42,485 nucleotides of DNA from Streptomyces tateyamensis (GTDB lineage: Bacteria > Actinomycetota > Actinomycetes > Streptomycetales > Streptomycetaceae): contig NZ_PYBW01000001.1 of the NCBI RefSeq assembly GCF_003205575.1, forward strand, positions 1 through 42,485. The letters are read 5' to 3'. Made by a program: the position numbers and the translations under genes. This document shows positions 32,235-40,591 of the stretch, in pieces. The notes under the pieces are model-generated. The model did not search any database, was not told the origin of the DNA, and saw only the letters and a list, made by a program, of their open reading frames with translations. How positions within the stretch are numbered: the first letter of the stretch is position 1; each line of letters opens with the position of its first letter.

Positions 32235-33095
32235 CTATTCGACCCAGGCGTGCTCCAGCAAAGTACGGAAAGTAGCGGGCTCGCGCCCGATCAGTTCCGC
32301 CAGCGTCGAGTCGACAGTGGTGAACTCGCCACCTCGCGCCGCCGCGAAGATGCTCACCAGCAGGTCGGCGATCGGGGCCGGGGCGCCGTGCGCCAGGGCC
32401 TGCTCGCGAAAGGCGCCGTCGGAGACGACGGTGCGGGTGAAGGGCCGTCCGGTGGCCTGGGCAGCGATCTCGGCGACGGCGTCGAAGTCGAGCGCCGCCG
32501 GGCCGGTGAGCGGCGGGGTGGGCCCCTCGAAGCGGCCCTCGTCGGCGAGGATCGCCGCGGTGGCCTCGGCGAGGTCGTCGTGGCCGGTCCAGGCGACCGG
32601 GCCGTCGGCGGGCAGGGCGATGTCGCCGGTGCGGCGGGCGGACTCCAGGAACTGCAGGGCGCTGGCGGCGTAGAAGCCGTTGCGCAGCGCCGTCCAGGGC
32701 AGGCCGGTGGCGCGCAGCAGGTCCTCGGTGCGGGCGTGGTCGCGGCATGCCTGGAAGCGGGAGTCGTGGGCGGCGCCCATCTGGCTGGTGTAGAGGATGC
32801 GGCCGACGCCGGCCTTCACGGCGGCCTCGATGGCGGCGCGGTGGCCGGTGACGCACTCCTCGCCCGTGCGGTCCAGGGAGACCAGCAGCAGTTGCTCGGC
32901 CCCTTCGAAGGCGTGCACGAGCGAGGCGGGGTCGTCGAAGTCGCCCCGTCGCACGCGCACGCCGCGGTCGGCCAGGTCCCGGGCCGAGCGGGGATCGCGC
33001 ACGCTCACCCCGATGCGCTCGGCGGGAAAGCGGTCCAAGAGGCGCTCGACGGTGCGCCGGCCGAGTTTTCCGGTAGCTCCGGTCACGATGATCAC
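32235..33095 (-). CDS. NmrA-like NAD(P)-binding oxidoreductase
   Basis: A 286-residue Rossmann protein with the NmrA/quinone-reductase-2 type motif VIIVTGATGKLGRRTVERL at the N-terminus and LLLVSLDRTGEE and YTSQMGAA later, a pattern of NAD(P)H:quinone oxidoreductases (QorB-like) or NmrA redox sensors. GTG at 33095 is chosen because GGGGAG lies 7 bases upstream; a TTG at 33134 would add 13 non-conserved residues. It is divergent from a TetR gene, its likely regulator. Confidence 0.88.
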   Translation of the reverse strand: MIIVTGATGKLGRRTVERLLDRFPAERIGVSVRDPRSARDLADRGVRVRRGDFDDPASLVHAFEGAEQLLLVSLDRTGEECVTGHRAAIEAAVKAGVGRILYTSQMGAAHDSRFQACRDHARTEDLLRATGLPWTALRNGFYAASALQFLESARRTGDIALPADGPVAWTGHDDLAEATAAILADEGRFEGPTPPLTGPAALDFDAVAEIAAQATGRPFTRTVVSDGAFREQALAHGAPAPIADLLVSIFAAARGGEFTTVDSTLAELIGREPATFRTLLEHAWVE

Positions 33096-33141
33096 AGAAG
33101 TTCTCCCCACAGTGTTTCCAGTGGAATCATTCAAAGAGTAA

Positions 33142-33158
33142 CACTGAAACTAACAGTG
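33142..33158. promoter_or_regulatory. TetR operator in the divergent promoter
   Basis: CACTGAAACTAACAGTG: CACTG/CAGTG arms with a 7-bp centre, overlapping the expected -35 region of the tetR promoter (-10 TACCAT at 33174-33179). Further CAGTG/CACTG elements at 33111-33123 could form a second site. Confidence 0.6.
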
Positions 33159-33185
33159 GAAGCAGACTTTCGCTACCATCGATTC

Positions 33186-33914
33186 ATGCCTACGCGCGAC
33201 ACCACCGACGCCTCCCGGCACCGCATCGTCGAGGCGGCCGTCGAGCTGCTGGAGAACGGCGGCCCCGACGCGGTGAGCACCCGCGCGGTCGCCGCTGCGG
33301 CCGGGACGCAACCACCGGCGATCTACCGCCTGTTCGGCGACAAGGAGGGACTGCTGGAAGCGGTCGCCGAGTACGGCTACGCCCAGTTCCTGGAGAGCAA
33401 GCGCGCCCAGCTCGACCCGGCCCCCCAGGACCCGGTGGCGGAGCTGCGCCGCGGCTGGGACCTGGTGGTGGAGTTCGGGGTCACCCGCCCGGAACTGTTC
33501 GCCGTGATGAACCGCGCCACCGGCCGGGCATCGGACGCCGCGCACCGCGCGGGCCTGGAGATCCTCCACGGACGGGTGCGCCGGCTGGCAGCCGCAGGAT
33601 GGCTGCGGGTCGACGAGGAACTGGCCGCCCAGATCATCCAGGCCACCGGCCAGGGCGCGGTCACCACATGGCACGCCACCCCCGCAGACCGCCGCAACCC
33701 GGCACTGTTGACCATCCTGCGCGAATCCATGGTCACCGCCGTCACCCGCGTCGAACCGGCAATCCCCACCACGCAGACCGGCCCAGGCCCAGCAGCCCGC
33801 GCACTGCGCGCCGCCCTCCCCGACACCGCCAACGTCCTCACCGACGCCGAACAGCACCTCCTGCACGAATGGCTCACCCGCCTGGCCGCGCACGACGGCG
33901 CGCCGCAGACCTGA
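33186..33914 (+). CDS. TetR-family transcriptional regulator
   Basis: A 242-residue regulator: N-terminal TetR helix-turn-helix (about 10-60, core STRAVAAAAGTQPPAIYRLF) and an all-helical ligand-binding domain. The ATG lies 6 nt after a TACCAT -10 box and has no ribosome site, which points to a leaderless mRNA. It likely represses the divergent NmrA-like gene. Confidence 0.93.
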   Translation: MPTRDTTDASRHRIVEAAVELLENGGPDAVSTRAVAAAAGTQPPAIYRLFGDKEGLLEAVAEYGYAQFLESKRAQLDPAPQDPVAELRRGWDLVVEFGVTRPELFAVMNRATGRASDAAHRAGLEILHGRVRRLAAAGWLRVDEELAAQIIQATGQGAVTTWHATPADRRNPALLTILRESMVTAVTRVEPAIPTTQTGPGPAARALRAALPDTANVLTDAEQHLLHEWLTRLAAHDGAPQT

Positions 33915-33926
33915 CGTCGCGTCAGG
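33910..33926 (+). terminator. Small hairpin overlapping the tetR stop
   Basis: CCTGACG (33910-33916) and CGTCAGG (33920-33926), 3-nt loop. Positions 33927-34271 hold no gene that I can support. Confidence 0.45.
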
Positions 33927-34271
33927 CGCCCACGTGCAGAACCGACCCCACCAAGAGAGACCACTCGATACGGCAGACGCAGCTCGCCGCACGACGCAGG
34001 TATACCGAGAGGGGAAATCCACGGCGCCCCGAACACGGCCCGCACGGCCCCGGACCGCCAAGCCCCCGGCCGGACGAGCACTCGACGCCGACCAGGGACC
34101 GAAAACCCTCTGACAACCCGTCAGGGCCGTGGGGCCACCGTCGGCCTCATCGTTCATACGGCCCGAGGGCGCCGAGGCCGCGGGCGCGTCGGTGGCGGTC
34201 AGGCCGGAGGCGTTGCACGCAGCCGGTGTCGCCCCGTGGCGGTGCGGGGGTTCACGGGGGTCTGTTCGGGA

Positions 34272-34832
34272 TCAGGTGAAGCAGTAGTCCAGGTTGGCGC
34301 CGGGCGAGCCGACGCGGTCGCCGGAGGTGCCGGTGGACCAGGTGGCGTGCCCGCTGGAGTTGTAGAAGACGAGGTTGCCGTCGCCCTGTACCTCGGCATG
34401 GCCGCCGGGGGCGGGGCTGAGGGCGCCCATCGTGCACACGGTGGCACCGGAGGCGTTCAGCAGCTTGACGTAGCCGGACTGGGACCAGTCCAGCCGCACC
34501 ACGCCCTTGTTGGCCGTGCCGGAGGCCCAGACGACGGCGGGCTGGTCGCCGTCGTTCTGGATGAGGACCAGGTTGCCGTCGGACTGGAAAGTGAGCGTGG
34601 TCGTCAGGTGTATCGAGCCGGCGTACCCGGAGCCGACCGCGTAGTTGCCGGGGTGCCAGTCCGACTGCGCCAGGGTGAAGGTGGCCGCCTGGGCGTCGGC
34701 CGCCATCGCGTCGGTACCGGCCAGGCACAGCGCGGTGGCCGCGGCGAGCGCGGTCACCCCGGTGCGCAGCAGCCGCCTGCGGCCCCTGCCGTTCTCGGCG
34801 CCCTTGTCGTCGGTGGAGTGGTCGAGTGGCAT
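34272..34832 (-). CDS. Secreted bulb-type (mannose-binding, B-lectin) protein
   Basis: A 186-residue exported protein: signal peptide 20-48 (twin Arg GRRRLLRTG then a hydrophobic Ala/Leu run, cleavage near AQAA) and one B-lectin domain. The mannose-site motif QxDxNxVxY appears as QGDGNLVFY (149-157) and a degenerate QSDGNLVLI (83-91). Related actinobacterial proteins are lectin-like bacteriocins or adhesins. AAAGGAAG lies 7 bases before the ATG. It starts a row of small secreted-protein genes all on this strand. Confidence 0.88.
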   Translation of the reverse strand: MPLDHSTDDKGAENGRGRRRLLRTGVTALAAATALCLAGTDAMAADAQAATFTLAQSDWHPGNYAVGSGYAGSIHLTTTLTFQSDGNLVLIQNDGDQPAVVWASGTANKGVVRLDWSQSGYVKLLNASGATVCTMGALSPAPGGHAEVQGDGNLVFYNSSGHATWSTGTSGDRVGSPGANLDYCFT

Positions 34833-35001
34833 GCGTCGTCTTCCTTTCGGCCGCGGTGCGGCCAGGGGTCCAGGAGGCGCCCAGGCGGGCCGGCGCCAAG
34901 GTGCACGCGCACGCGCACAGTGGGGGCCACCGGCATGACTGGTCGTGCGTGGCGGGTGGAACTGACTGGGTCACCGGGAGGACTGTGCGCGCCCTGCGGG
35001 A

Positions 35002-35472
35002 TCAGCAGTGGAAGCCCTGGTAGCTGTCGTAGGTCGCGTACGAGGTGCGCGCGGCGTTGTCGGTCTCCGCCCACAGCTGCACGCAGTGGCCGCGGCCGGG
35101 GACCGACACCGGGCCGGCGTAGTACTTGAACGTGGTGCTGTCGTCGGGAGCCACCTCGATGCCGGTGCAGGTGCCCGGGGTGTCCTGGGCGCACTCGTAG
35201 AGGGTGACGCCGGTGTAGCTGGCGACACCGTACAGGCTGCCGGCCTTGACGTTGACAGCGCAGTTCATGCCGGTCGAGGAGTCGTAGAACAGGTGGGCGT
35301 AGCTGTACACGGTGCCGGAGTCGGTGGTCACCGCGTACGGCGAGCCGCTGACCTCGCTGCCCGAACAGCCCCAGCCCGCGGCGGAGGCCGGCCCGGCGGC
35401 GAAGGTCAGGCCGCCGGCGGTGGCGGCGATCAACGTGGCGCCCAGGGCGGCGCGGCGCAGGATTTCACGCAT
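35002..35472 (-). CDS. Small secreted cysteine-containing protein
   Basis: A 156-residue exported protein with a clear signal peptide (LRRAALGATLIAATAGGLTF, cleavage near ASAA) and a mature part with six cysteines (GCSGSEV, MNCAVN, YECAQD, GTCTG, HCVQL and the terminal HC), suggesting three disulfides. The C-terminal SYATYDSYQGFHC is notable. Family not recognised. The ribosome site is weak (GGGACGA). Intergenic space to the lectin gene is 169 bp. Confidence 0.78.
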   Translation of the reverse strand: MREILRRAALGATLIAATAGGLTFAAGPASAAGWGCSGSEVSGSPYAVTTDSGTVYSYAHLFYDSSTGMNCAVNVKAGSLYGVASYTGVTLYECAQDTPGTCTGIEVAPDDSTTFKYYAGPVSVPGRGHCVQLWAETDNAARTSYATYDSYQGFHC

Positions 35473-35542
35473 GGATGGTCGTCCCAATCTCTGAACATGG
35501 CGGTCGGGGGAGGAAGGGCAGGCGGGCGTCCGGCCTGCATCA

Positions 35543-35583
35543 CCGGGCCGGGCTTGCCGGGTTGGGCCGGGCTGGGCCGGGCA
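35543..35583. repeat. GGGCCGGGCTG simple repeat
   Basis: Several imperfect copies of a GGGCCGGGCT/TGGGCC unit lie between two secreted-protein genes. Low-complexity GC repeat; may help termination. Confidence 0.5.
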
Positions 35584-35600
35584 CCCTTCGGGGCGGTGGC

Positions 35601-35750
35601 TCAGCTGGGGTGCCCGCCGCCCCAGCCGTAGCCGTCGAGCGCGACCGGGCCGGCCTGCGGGCCGGAGGGCTGGGCGGACGCGGCCGACAGGCCATCGCCG
35701 GTACCGAGGGTGATCAGGGCGACGAGCAGGACAGCGGTCAACCGCGGCAA
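35601..35750 (-). CDS. Short secreted peptide (49 residues)
   Basis: A TTG start at 35750 with GGAG six bases upstream opens a 49-codon gene. The product has a hydrophobic signal segment (LTAVLLVALITLGTGDGLSA) and a predicted mature peptide of about 23 residues beginning near QPSGPQAGP and ending DGYGWGGGHPS. There is no cysteine, so no disulfides. It is a minimal gene, supported by codon bias, a ribosome site and its place among secreted-protein genes. Function unknown. Confidence 0.6.
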   Translation of the reverse strand: MPRLTAVLLVALITLGTGDGLSAASAQPSGPQAGPVALDGYGWGGGHPS

Positions 35751-36047
35751 GGAAGACTCCAACTACGCTGTAGAGGCAGGGAAGTGGCCGGGGTCGGGCA
35801 CCGCCTGGGTGCTGTCCCTTCCGACATGGAAAATCCTGGCAGGCTCCACGCACCCAGTCACCGGGAAAGCATGGGCACGAAGCTGCCTGGCAGCTTGAGG
35901 ACAGCCCGACACGAACAGGTAGCAGGGCACGGCAGGGCACGGTCCGCGGCCCAGCCCGGATGCGGGCACGATCGGCCCCGGACCCGGCCCCGCGCTGCGC
36001 CCCTACCCACGAAACGCCCGCCCGGACATGAAGATCACGATCCACGG

Positions 36048-36067
36048 CTGGAGTATTGGTACTCCAG
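36048..36067. promoter_or_regulatory. Perfect palindrome CTGGAGTA-TTGG-TACTCCAG
   Basis: 8-bp perfect arms with a 4-nt centre in a stretch (35751-36179) otherwise without a gene. Its AT content and symmetry suggest an operator, but no promoter or start codon is obvious next to it. Confidence 0.45.
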
Positions 36068-36139
36068 GGTGACTTCGCGACCAGGTCGGTCTCGCACGAC
36101 CGGGCACGAGTGTTGCAGCACGCGGCTCACGGGTGGGGG

Positions 36140-36172
36140 CCGCCGCCCCGGAGGCGGGAGCCGGGGCGGCGG
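36140..36172 (-). terminator. Hairpin after the 124-residue secreted-protein gene
   Basis: Perfect 12-bp arms (36140-36151, 36161-36172) with a 9-nt loop, 8 bp beyond the stop at 36180. Confidence 0.8.
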
Positions 36173-36179
36173 GGTGGGC

Positions 36180-36554
36180 TCAGTTGCAGATGCCGAGGGC
36201 GCCCCGCTGGGCGGCCGGGGGGTAGACGATGGCGCAGATCTTGTGGCCGGGGCCGTCGGGCCACCAGTTGGAGCCGGCGCCGTTGGACTCCCAGAGGAGG
36301 GCGCCGTTGTCGGTCAGGACGAACTGGCACTGGCCGTTGTCGGTGTTGATCGGGTTGAGCTCCTGCTCGTCGTGCCAGGCGCCGTTGACGAAGGTCAGTT
36401 GGACTTTCTGGTCGGCCAGGCAGTTGCCGGCGCTGATCCAGTGGTCCCCCTCGTTGGCGGCGAGGGCCGGGGTGGCCGGCGAGCAGAGGGCGATCACGGC
36501 GCCGATGCCGAGGGCGGCGACGGCGGATCGCAGGCGGGTGCGCTGGGTCAGCAC
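36180..36554 (-). CDS. Small secreted protein of unknown function
   Basis: A 124-residue exported protein: signal peptide LRSAVAALGIGAVIALCSPA, cleavage near ALAA, then a mature domain with NEGDHWISAGNCLADQKVQL, QCQFVLTDNGALLWESNG and a C-terminal cysteine (GICN). GTG at 36554 with AAAGGA 8 bases upstream is chosen as start because it opens the signal peptide. The LTDNGALLWES segment resembles a lectin-like beta repeat, but the family is not certain. Confidence 0.75.
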   Translation of the reverse strand: MLTQRTRLRSAVAALGIGAVIALCSPATPALAANEGDHWISAGNCLADQKVQLTFVNGAWHDEQELNPINTDNGQCQFVLTDNGALLWESNGAGSNWWPDGPGHKICAIVYPPAAQRGALGICN

Positions 36555-36689
36555 GGGGTGGGTCCTTTCCGGAGGGAGCGAGGAGGGCGGGGTACGGTGC
36601 CCGGTCGCCGCTGCGGCTGACCGGGCAAGGGGTACCCTCACAGGGTCCGGGGCCCGTTACCAGCGGCTTTTCGGACACGATCGACGGCG

Positions 36690-37037
36690 ATGGCCTTCAG
36701 GGCCGTGGATCGGGGGGAGTCACGTGGCAGTCCGGGAGAAGCGTGTGCCGCCGATGAAGTGGCGGCCGTCGGGAACTACCTGCCCGGGCACCCTCGGTGG
36801 GACGCGTTCTTCGACCTGCTGGTCAGCACCTTCGAGGAAGAACCAAAGACGGTGGCCGTGAGCGTGTTCGGGGCCGACGTCCTCCTCGGCCGGGATCTGC
36901 GGGAGTTCATCCGGCTCACCTGGCTGTCCGCTGAGGCCTCGTCAGCCATTGCGGAACGCGCCAGGGGCGCCTGGCAGCCGGAGTTTCTCCACTGGGGCAC
37001 CTGGCCGCAGCTGCTGATTGCACCACGGACCTCATGA
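36690..37037 (+). CDS. Hypothetical protein
   Basis: A frame of up to 115 codons with strong G/C third-position bias from about 36760 on (WDAFFDLLVSTFEEEPKTVA, REFIRLTWLSAEASSAIAER). The true start is unclear: ATG 36690 has no ribosome site, whereas GTG 36724, which has GGGGGAG upstream, is in another frame, so the gene may be frameshifted near 36770. Not recognised; no signal peptide. Confidence 0.5.
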   Translation: MAFRAVDRGESRGSPGEACAADEVAAVGNYLPGHPRWDAFFDLLVSTFEEEPKTVAVSVFGADVLLGRDLREFIRLTWLSAEASSAIAERARGAWQPEFLHWGTWPQLLIAPRTS

Positions 37038-37130
37038 CCGGCTTGCACACCGGCGCCTGCTCCGGTGCGGGGTTCGCGGTGTCGCGCGAACCCCGGCAGG
37101 CGGGGTTGCGCCGACCGGTGGCGGGGACGG

Positions 37131-37337
37131 TCAGCGCTGGTCCTCGTCGGGCGGCGGCGGCCCCCAGAGCTCCAGGTACTCCTCGACCTCCTGCGCCGAG
37201 CAGCTCGGGCATGCCGGCGGCCCCTCCATGGCGAGGTAGAGCGGTCCGTCCTGCAGCGGCAGCCGCTCACGGACCAGCGCCCGCCCGCACCGCGGACAAC
37301 TGCCGCACGGCCTGTCCCGACCAGCCGACTCGCCCAT
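37131..37337 (-). CDS. Small zinc-ribbon-like protein
   Basis: A 68-residue protein with two CxxC pairs (CGSCPRCG near residue 11 and CPSC near residue 43), the arrangement of a zinc ribbon, and an acidic C-terminus (EVEEYLELW). Codon bias supports a real gene; the ribosome site is poor. Function unknown. Confidence 0.65.
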   Translation of the reverse strand: MGESAGRDRPCGSCPRCGRALVRERLPLQDGPLYLAMEGPPACPSCSAQEVEEYLELWGPPPPDEDQR

Positions 37338-37401
37338 ACCCCGAAGGGTAGCCCCGGTCGCGCCCCCGGGGCCGGCCCTTCAGGGCCCTGTCACGGCAGG
37401 C

Positions 37402-37418
37402 GATCAGTTGTTCTGATC
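37402..37418. promoter_or_regulatory. GATCAG-TTGTT-CTGATC inverted repeat
   Basis: Six-bp perfect arms around 5 bp in the otherwise gene-free stretch 37338-37675. Possible operator; no partner promoter identified. Confidence 0.3.
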
Positions 37419-37675
37419 ATGCTAACGAGGCGGCCGTCTCGCAGTCCACGGAATTCGCCCGTCACTGACGCCGCCTCAGAACAGGGCGAGTCGTCACCAG
37501 CCGCTCCGTCAAGGCAACGGAAACGATGCCCGGCGCGGACGAACCCGCGCGCCCTGGTCCCCACCCAATCGATCCCCTCCCGCCTCGGGCTCGGCCCGGG
37601 CCGGCCGACCACCGAAGGAGGACGCGGATCGGGCGGAACCACCCGGCACTGTCGGCCGGGCGCTTCGGGAAGGGG

Positions 37676-38437
37676 TCAGGCGTGGCGGCCGGGGAGCATG
37701 GCCAGCGCCCGGGAGCGCTGGGCGACGAGGTCGTCGTAGGTGCCCTCGCGCTCGGCCCAGCGGTGCATGAGGACGCCCTTCACGAGGATCTCGCGAGGGG
37801 TGGGGTCCTGGGAGAGCAGGTGCATGACCTCGGTGGCGAAGTCGTCGAGGGGCAGCGCGTGCGGGTTCACCTTTTCCTGGCCCGCTGTGGCCACGGCCGG
37901 AGGGACCAGCTCGACGACGCCGACACCGGTGCCGGCGAGCTGCGCGCGCAGTGCCTCGGAGTAGGCGTGCACGCCGGCCTTCGAGGCCGCGTAGCTGGGC
38001 ATGGGCGGGAACGGCAGGAAGGCGATGCCGGAGGTGACGGTGAGGAAGGTGCCGGCACCTCGCCGCACCAGGTGAGGGGTGAAGGCGTCGATGACCCGGA
38101 TGGTGCCCAGCAGGTTGGTGTCGATCGTCGCTGCGGCCGCCTCGAAGTGCGCGGGCTCGCGCAGGTCCTCCAGGAGCATGACGCCCGACATGGTCACCAC
38201 GGTGTCCAGGTCCGGGTACCGGGCGAGCACGGCGTCACGCCCGGATGCGACGCTGACGCTGTCGGTGACGTCGATGCTGAACGCGGCGAACCCTTCCTCG
38301 GCCAGTTCCGCCAGTGCCTGCGGGCTGCGGCCGCCAACGGCCACCGTGCTGCCCGCCGCAGCGAACCGCCGGGCCAGCTCCCGGCCGATACCCGAGGTCC
38401 CGCCGACGACAAGAACCGTGCGGTTGGAGAGATCCAT
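37676..38437 (-). CDS. Short-chain dehydrogenase/reductase (DltE-like)
   Basis: A 253-residue classical SDR: cofactor motif TGxxxGxG as GGTSGIGRELARRF (residues 12-25), NAG equivalent at TMSGVM, active-site Ser and YxxxK as TSGIAFLPFPPMPSYAASKA (Tyr and Lys in SYAASK). The substrate is not readable. AAGGGAAG precedes the ATG. It is divergent from an MmyB-like regulator gene 189 bp away, a pairing common in streptomycetes in which the regulator controls the dehydrogenase. Confidence 0.92.
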   Translation of the reverse strand: MDLSNRTVLVVGGTSGIGRELARRFAAAGSTVAVGGRSPQALAELAEEGFAAFSIDVTDSVSVASGRDAVLARYPDLDTVVTMSGVMLLEDLREPAHFEAAAATIDTNLLGTIRVIDAFTPHLVRRGAGTFLTVTSGIAFLPFPPMPSYAASKAGVHAYSEALRAQLAGTGVGVVELVPPAVATAGQEKVNPHALPLDDFATEVMHLLSQDPTPREILVKGVLMHRWAEREGTYDDLVAQRSRALAMLPGRHA

Positions 38438-38626
38438 AAGATCTTCCCTTCAGTCCAGGACGCCGCCGGCCGTAGGGCCGCGGCGCAGACAGTGATACCC
38501 GCCGCCCCTTGGCGAGACAGCGTCACCGCAGTCTTGACGCCATTCGCCCCGCCGGGCAGGGCCCTGCTCTTCCCTGGTCCTGCCAGGGCCCCCTTTGGGA
38601 GACGTGCACCGCACTACGGTGTCGGT

Positions 38627-39523
38627 ATGAAGCACGTCGGTAAGAAGGACGAGGAATCCGGCAACCGGCTCGGCAGCTACCTCCGCGCCCGGCGCGGGCT
38701 GGTCTCCCCCGCGCAGGCCGGACTGCCGCCCGGCGGCAACCGCCGTGTACCCGGCCTGCGCCGTGAGGAAGTCGCCCTCCTCGCCGGAATCAGCCCCGAC
38801 TACTACCTGCGCCTGGAACGGGGCCGCGACACGAACCCCTCCCCCCAGGTCCTCGAATCACTCGCGCGCGTCCTGCGCCTCGACGACATCGAGCGCACGT
38901 ACCTGCTCGGCCTCACGCCGACGCACCCCAGGACGCCGCGCCGCAAACGGCCCGAACACGTACCGGCGCGCCTGCACGAACTGCTCGCCCACCTTCAAAT
39001 CCCCGCGTTCGTCGAAGGACGCGCCTTCGACGTGCTGGCCTCCAACCCCATGGCCCTCGCCCTCTCACCCCGGCTGCGGCCCGGCCTGAACCGGCTGCGC
39101 AGCCTCCTCCTCGACCCGGAAGAACAAGCGTTCCACCAGGACTGGGCCAAAGCCACCGCCGACTTCGTCGCCGCCCTGCGCACCACCGTCGGCGACGACA
39201 CCGACAACCCCCGGTTCGTCGAACTGGTCGGGGAACTCGCCCTGTCCAGCCAGCGGTTCCGCACCCTGTGGGCCCGCCACGACGTCCGCCCCCTCGACGG
39301 AGGCACCACCACAGTGCACCACCCCGTCGTCGGCGACCTGCGCCTGCACCGGGACAAACTCCCCATCGACGACGTCATCCTCGTCGTCTACTACCCCGAC
39401 AAAGACAGCGACAGCGACGAGAAACTACAACTCCTCGCCGCACTCTCAGCCACCGGAACCCCCGAACCCACCGACACCGCACCCGACCACCCACACGGCG
39501 CCCCCCACCACACCCCGCGCTGA
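38627..39523 (+). CDS. MmyB-like helix-turn-helix regulator
   Basis: A 298-residue XRE-type regulator: N-terminal helix-turn-helix (about 10-85, with RVPGLRREEVALLAGISPDY and LERGRDTNPSPQVLESLARV) and a C-terminal PAS-like MmyB ligand-binding domain, which in relatives binds fatty acids. The ATG at 38627 has no ribosome site and follows a TACGGT box by 6 nt, so it may be leaderless. The C-terminal 25 residues are His/Pro-rich. Confidence 0.92.
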   Translation: MKHVGKKDEESGNRLGSYLRARRGLVSPAQAGLPPGGNRRVPGLRREEVALLAGISPDYYLRLERGRDTNPSPQVLESLARVLRLDDIERTYLLGLTPTHPRTPRRKRPEHVPARLHELLAHLQIPAFVEGRAFDVLASNPMALALSPRLRPGLNRLRSLLLDPEEQAFHQDWAKATADFVAALRTTVGDDTDNPRFVELVGELALSSQRFRTLWARHDVRPLDGGTTTVHHPVVGDLRLHRDKLPIDDVILVVYYPDKDSDSDEKLQLLAALSATGTPEPTDTAPDHPHGAPHHTPR

Positions 39524-39549
39524 GCCGTTCCGAATCCCCCGGACCCGCG

Positions 39550-39555
39550 TACTAT
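39550..39555 (+). promoter_or_regulatory. -10 box of a predicted leaderless transcript
   Basis: TACTAT ends 8 nt before the ATG of the phosphotransferase gene, so the start site would fall at or next to the start codon. No Shine-Dalgarno sequence exists. Confidence 0.5.
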
Positions 39556-39563
39556 CACCTCGC

Positions 39564-40472
39564 ATGACCCAGTCCGAGATCGAGATCAGCGAAGACCTGG
39601 TTCGCGACCTGCTGCGGGATCAGCACCCGGATCTGGCCGAGTTGCCCATCCGAAAGGTGGAGGGCGGCTGGGGCAACCAGATGTGGCGCCTCGGGGACGA
39701 GTTGGCTGTCCGCATGCAGCGGATGGACACCACCCCGGATCTGCAGCTCAAGGAGCGCCGCTGGCTGCCGGCCCTGGCCTCGCGCCTGCCGCTGCCGATC
39801 CCGGTGCCCGTGCGGAACGGTACGCCGTCCGAGCGCTTCCCCAAGGTCTGGACCGTCATGACCTGGGTGCAGGGCACGCCACTGGACCACAGCACGATCA
39901 CCCGCGGCCACCACGCAGCCGACACGCTGGCCGCCTTCCTCCAGACGCTGCACGTGGCGGCACCCACCGACGCGCCGGACGCCTCGGACCGTGGCGCACA
40001 CCCCAAGGAGTGCACGGAAGGCTTCGAAAGGCTCCTGCAAGCCGTGGACCTCGCGCGCTCCACCCAGGACGGCATCCGGGCCGTATGGGACGACGCAGTC
40101 GCCGCACCCCGGTGGGAGGGCCCGCGGGTGTGGGTACACGGCGACCTGCACCCCGCGAACGTCGTGGTCGCGAACGGGACACTGGCCGGCATCGTCGACT
40201 TCGGCGACCTCTTCGCCGGCGACCCGGCATGGGACCTCGCCGCCGCCTGGACACTGCTCCCCGCCGACGGCGCCTCACGGTTCTTCAACCACTACACGCA
40301 CGCGAACGAGGCAACGATCCGACGGGCACGCGGACTGGCCGCGATGAAGAGCCTGTTCCTGATACTGATGGGCCAAAACGGCGACCGCGCCCTGCCCGGC
40401 GGCAAACCACACTGGGGACCCGCCGGCCGAGCAGCACTCGACCGCGTCCTGAAGAGCCCGCCCCACCGGTAG
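39564..40472 (+). CDS. Aminoglycoside phosphotransferase-family kinase
   Basis: A 302-residue APH/choline-kinase-fold protein. Catalytic loop VHGDLHPANVV (His192, Asp194) and the DFG-like metal loop VDFGDLFAGDPAWDLA are intact, as is the N-lobe VEGGWGNQMWRLG. The family includes resistance kinases, but most members in soil actinobacteria phosphorylate unknown small molecules, and this one has no resistance context. It stands as a single gene ending in a strong hairpin. Confidence 0.9.
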   Translation: MTQSEIEISEDLVRDLLRDQHPDLAELPIRKVEGGWGNQMWRLGDELAVRMQRMDTTPDLQLKERRWLPALASRLPLPIPVPVRNGTPSERFPKVWTVMTWVQGTPLDHSTITRGHHAADTLAAFLQTLHVAAPTDAPDASDRGAHPKECTEGFERLLQAVDLARSTQDGIRAVWDDAVAAPRWEGPRVWVHGDLHPANVVVANGTLAGIVDFGDLFAGDPAWDLAAAWTLLPADGASRFFNHYTHANEATIRRARGLAAMKSLFLILMGQNGDRALPGGKPHWGPAGRAALDRVLKSPPHR

Positions 40473-40562
40473 ACCGAGCCAGACCCGGCCCCACACCGCC
40501 CCGAACCCGCCGCTGACCACGACGGGCACCAACCAGCCCGCACACTCCGACCGGAAGCCCGA

Positions 40563-40591
40563 AGCCGCCACCCCGCACAGGGGTGGCGGCT
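40563..40591. terminator. Strong bidirectional terminator
   Basis: Perfect 12-bp arms (40563-40574, 40580-40591) with a 5-nt loop between the convergent phosphotransferase and membrane-protein genes. Confidence 0.88.

Noticed and set aside
35475..36620. A 381-codon plus-strand frame across the secreted-protein cluster
   Set aside because: It is antisense to two signal-peptide genes, is Gly/Arg/Val-rich and has no ribosome site.
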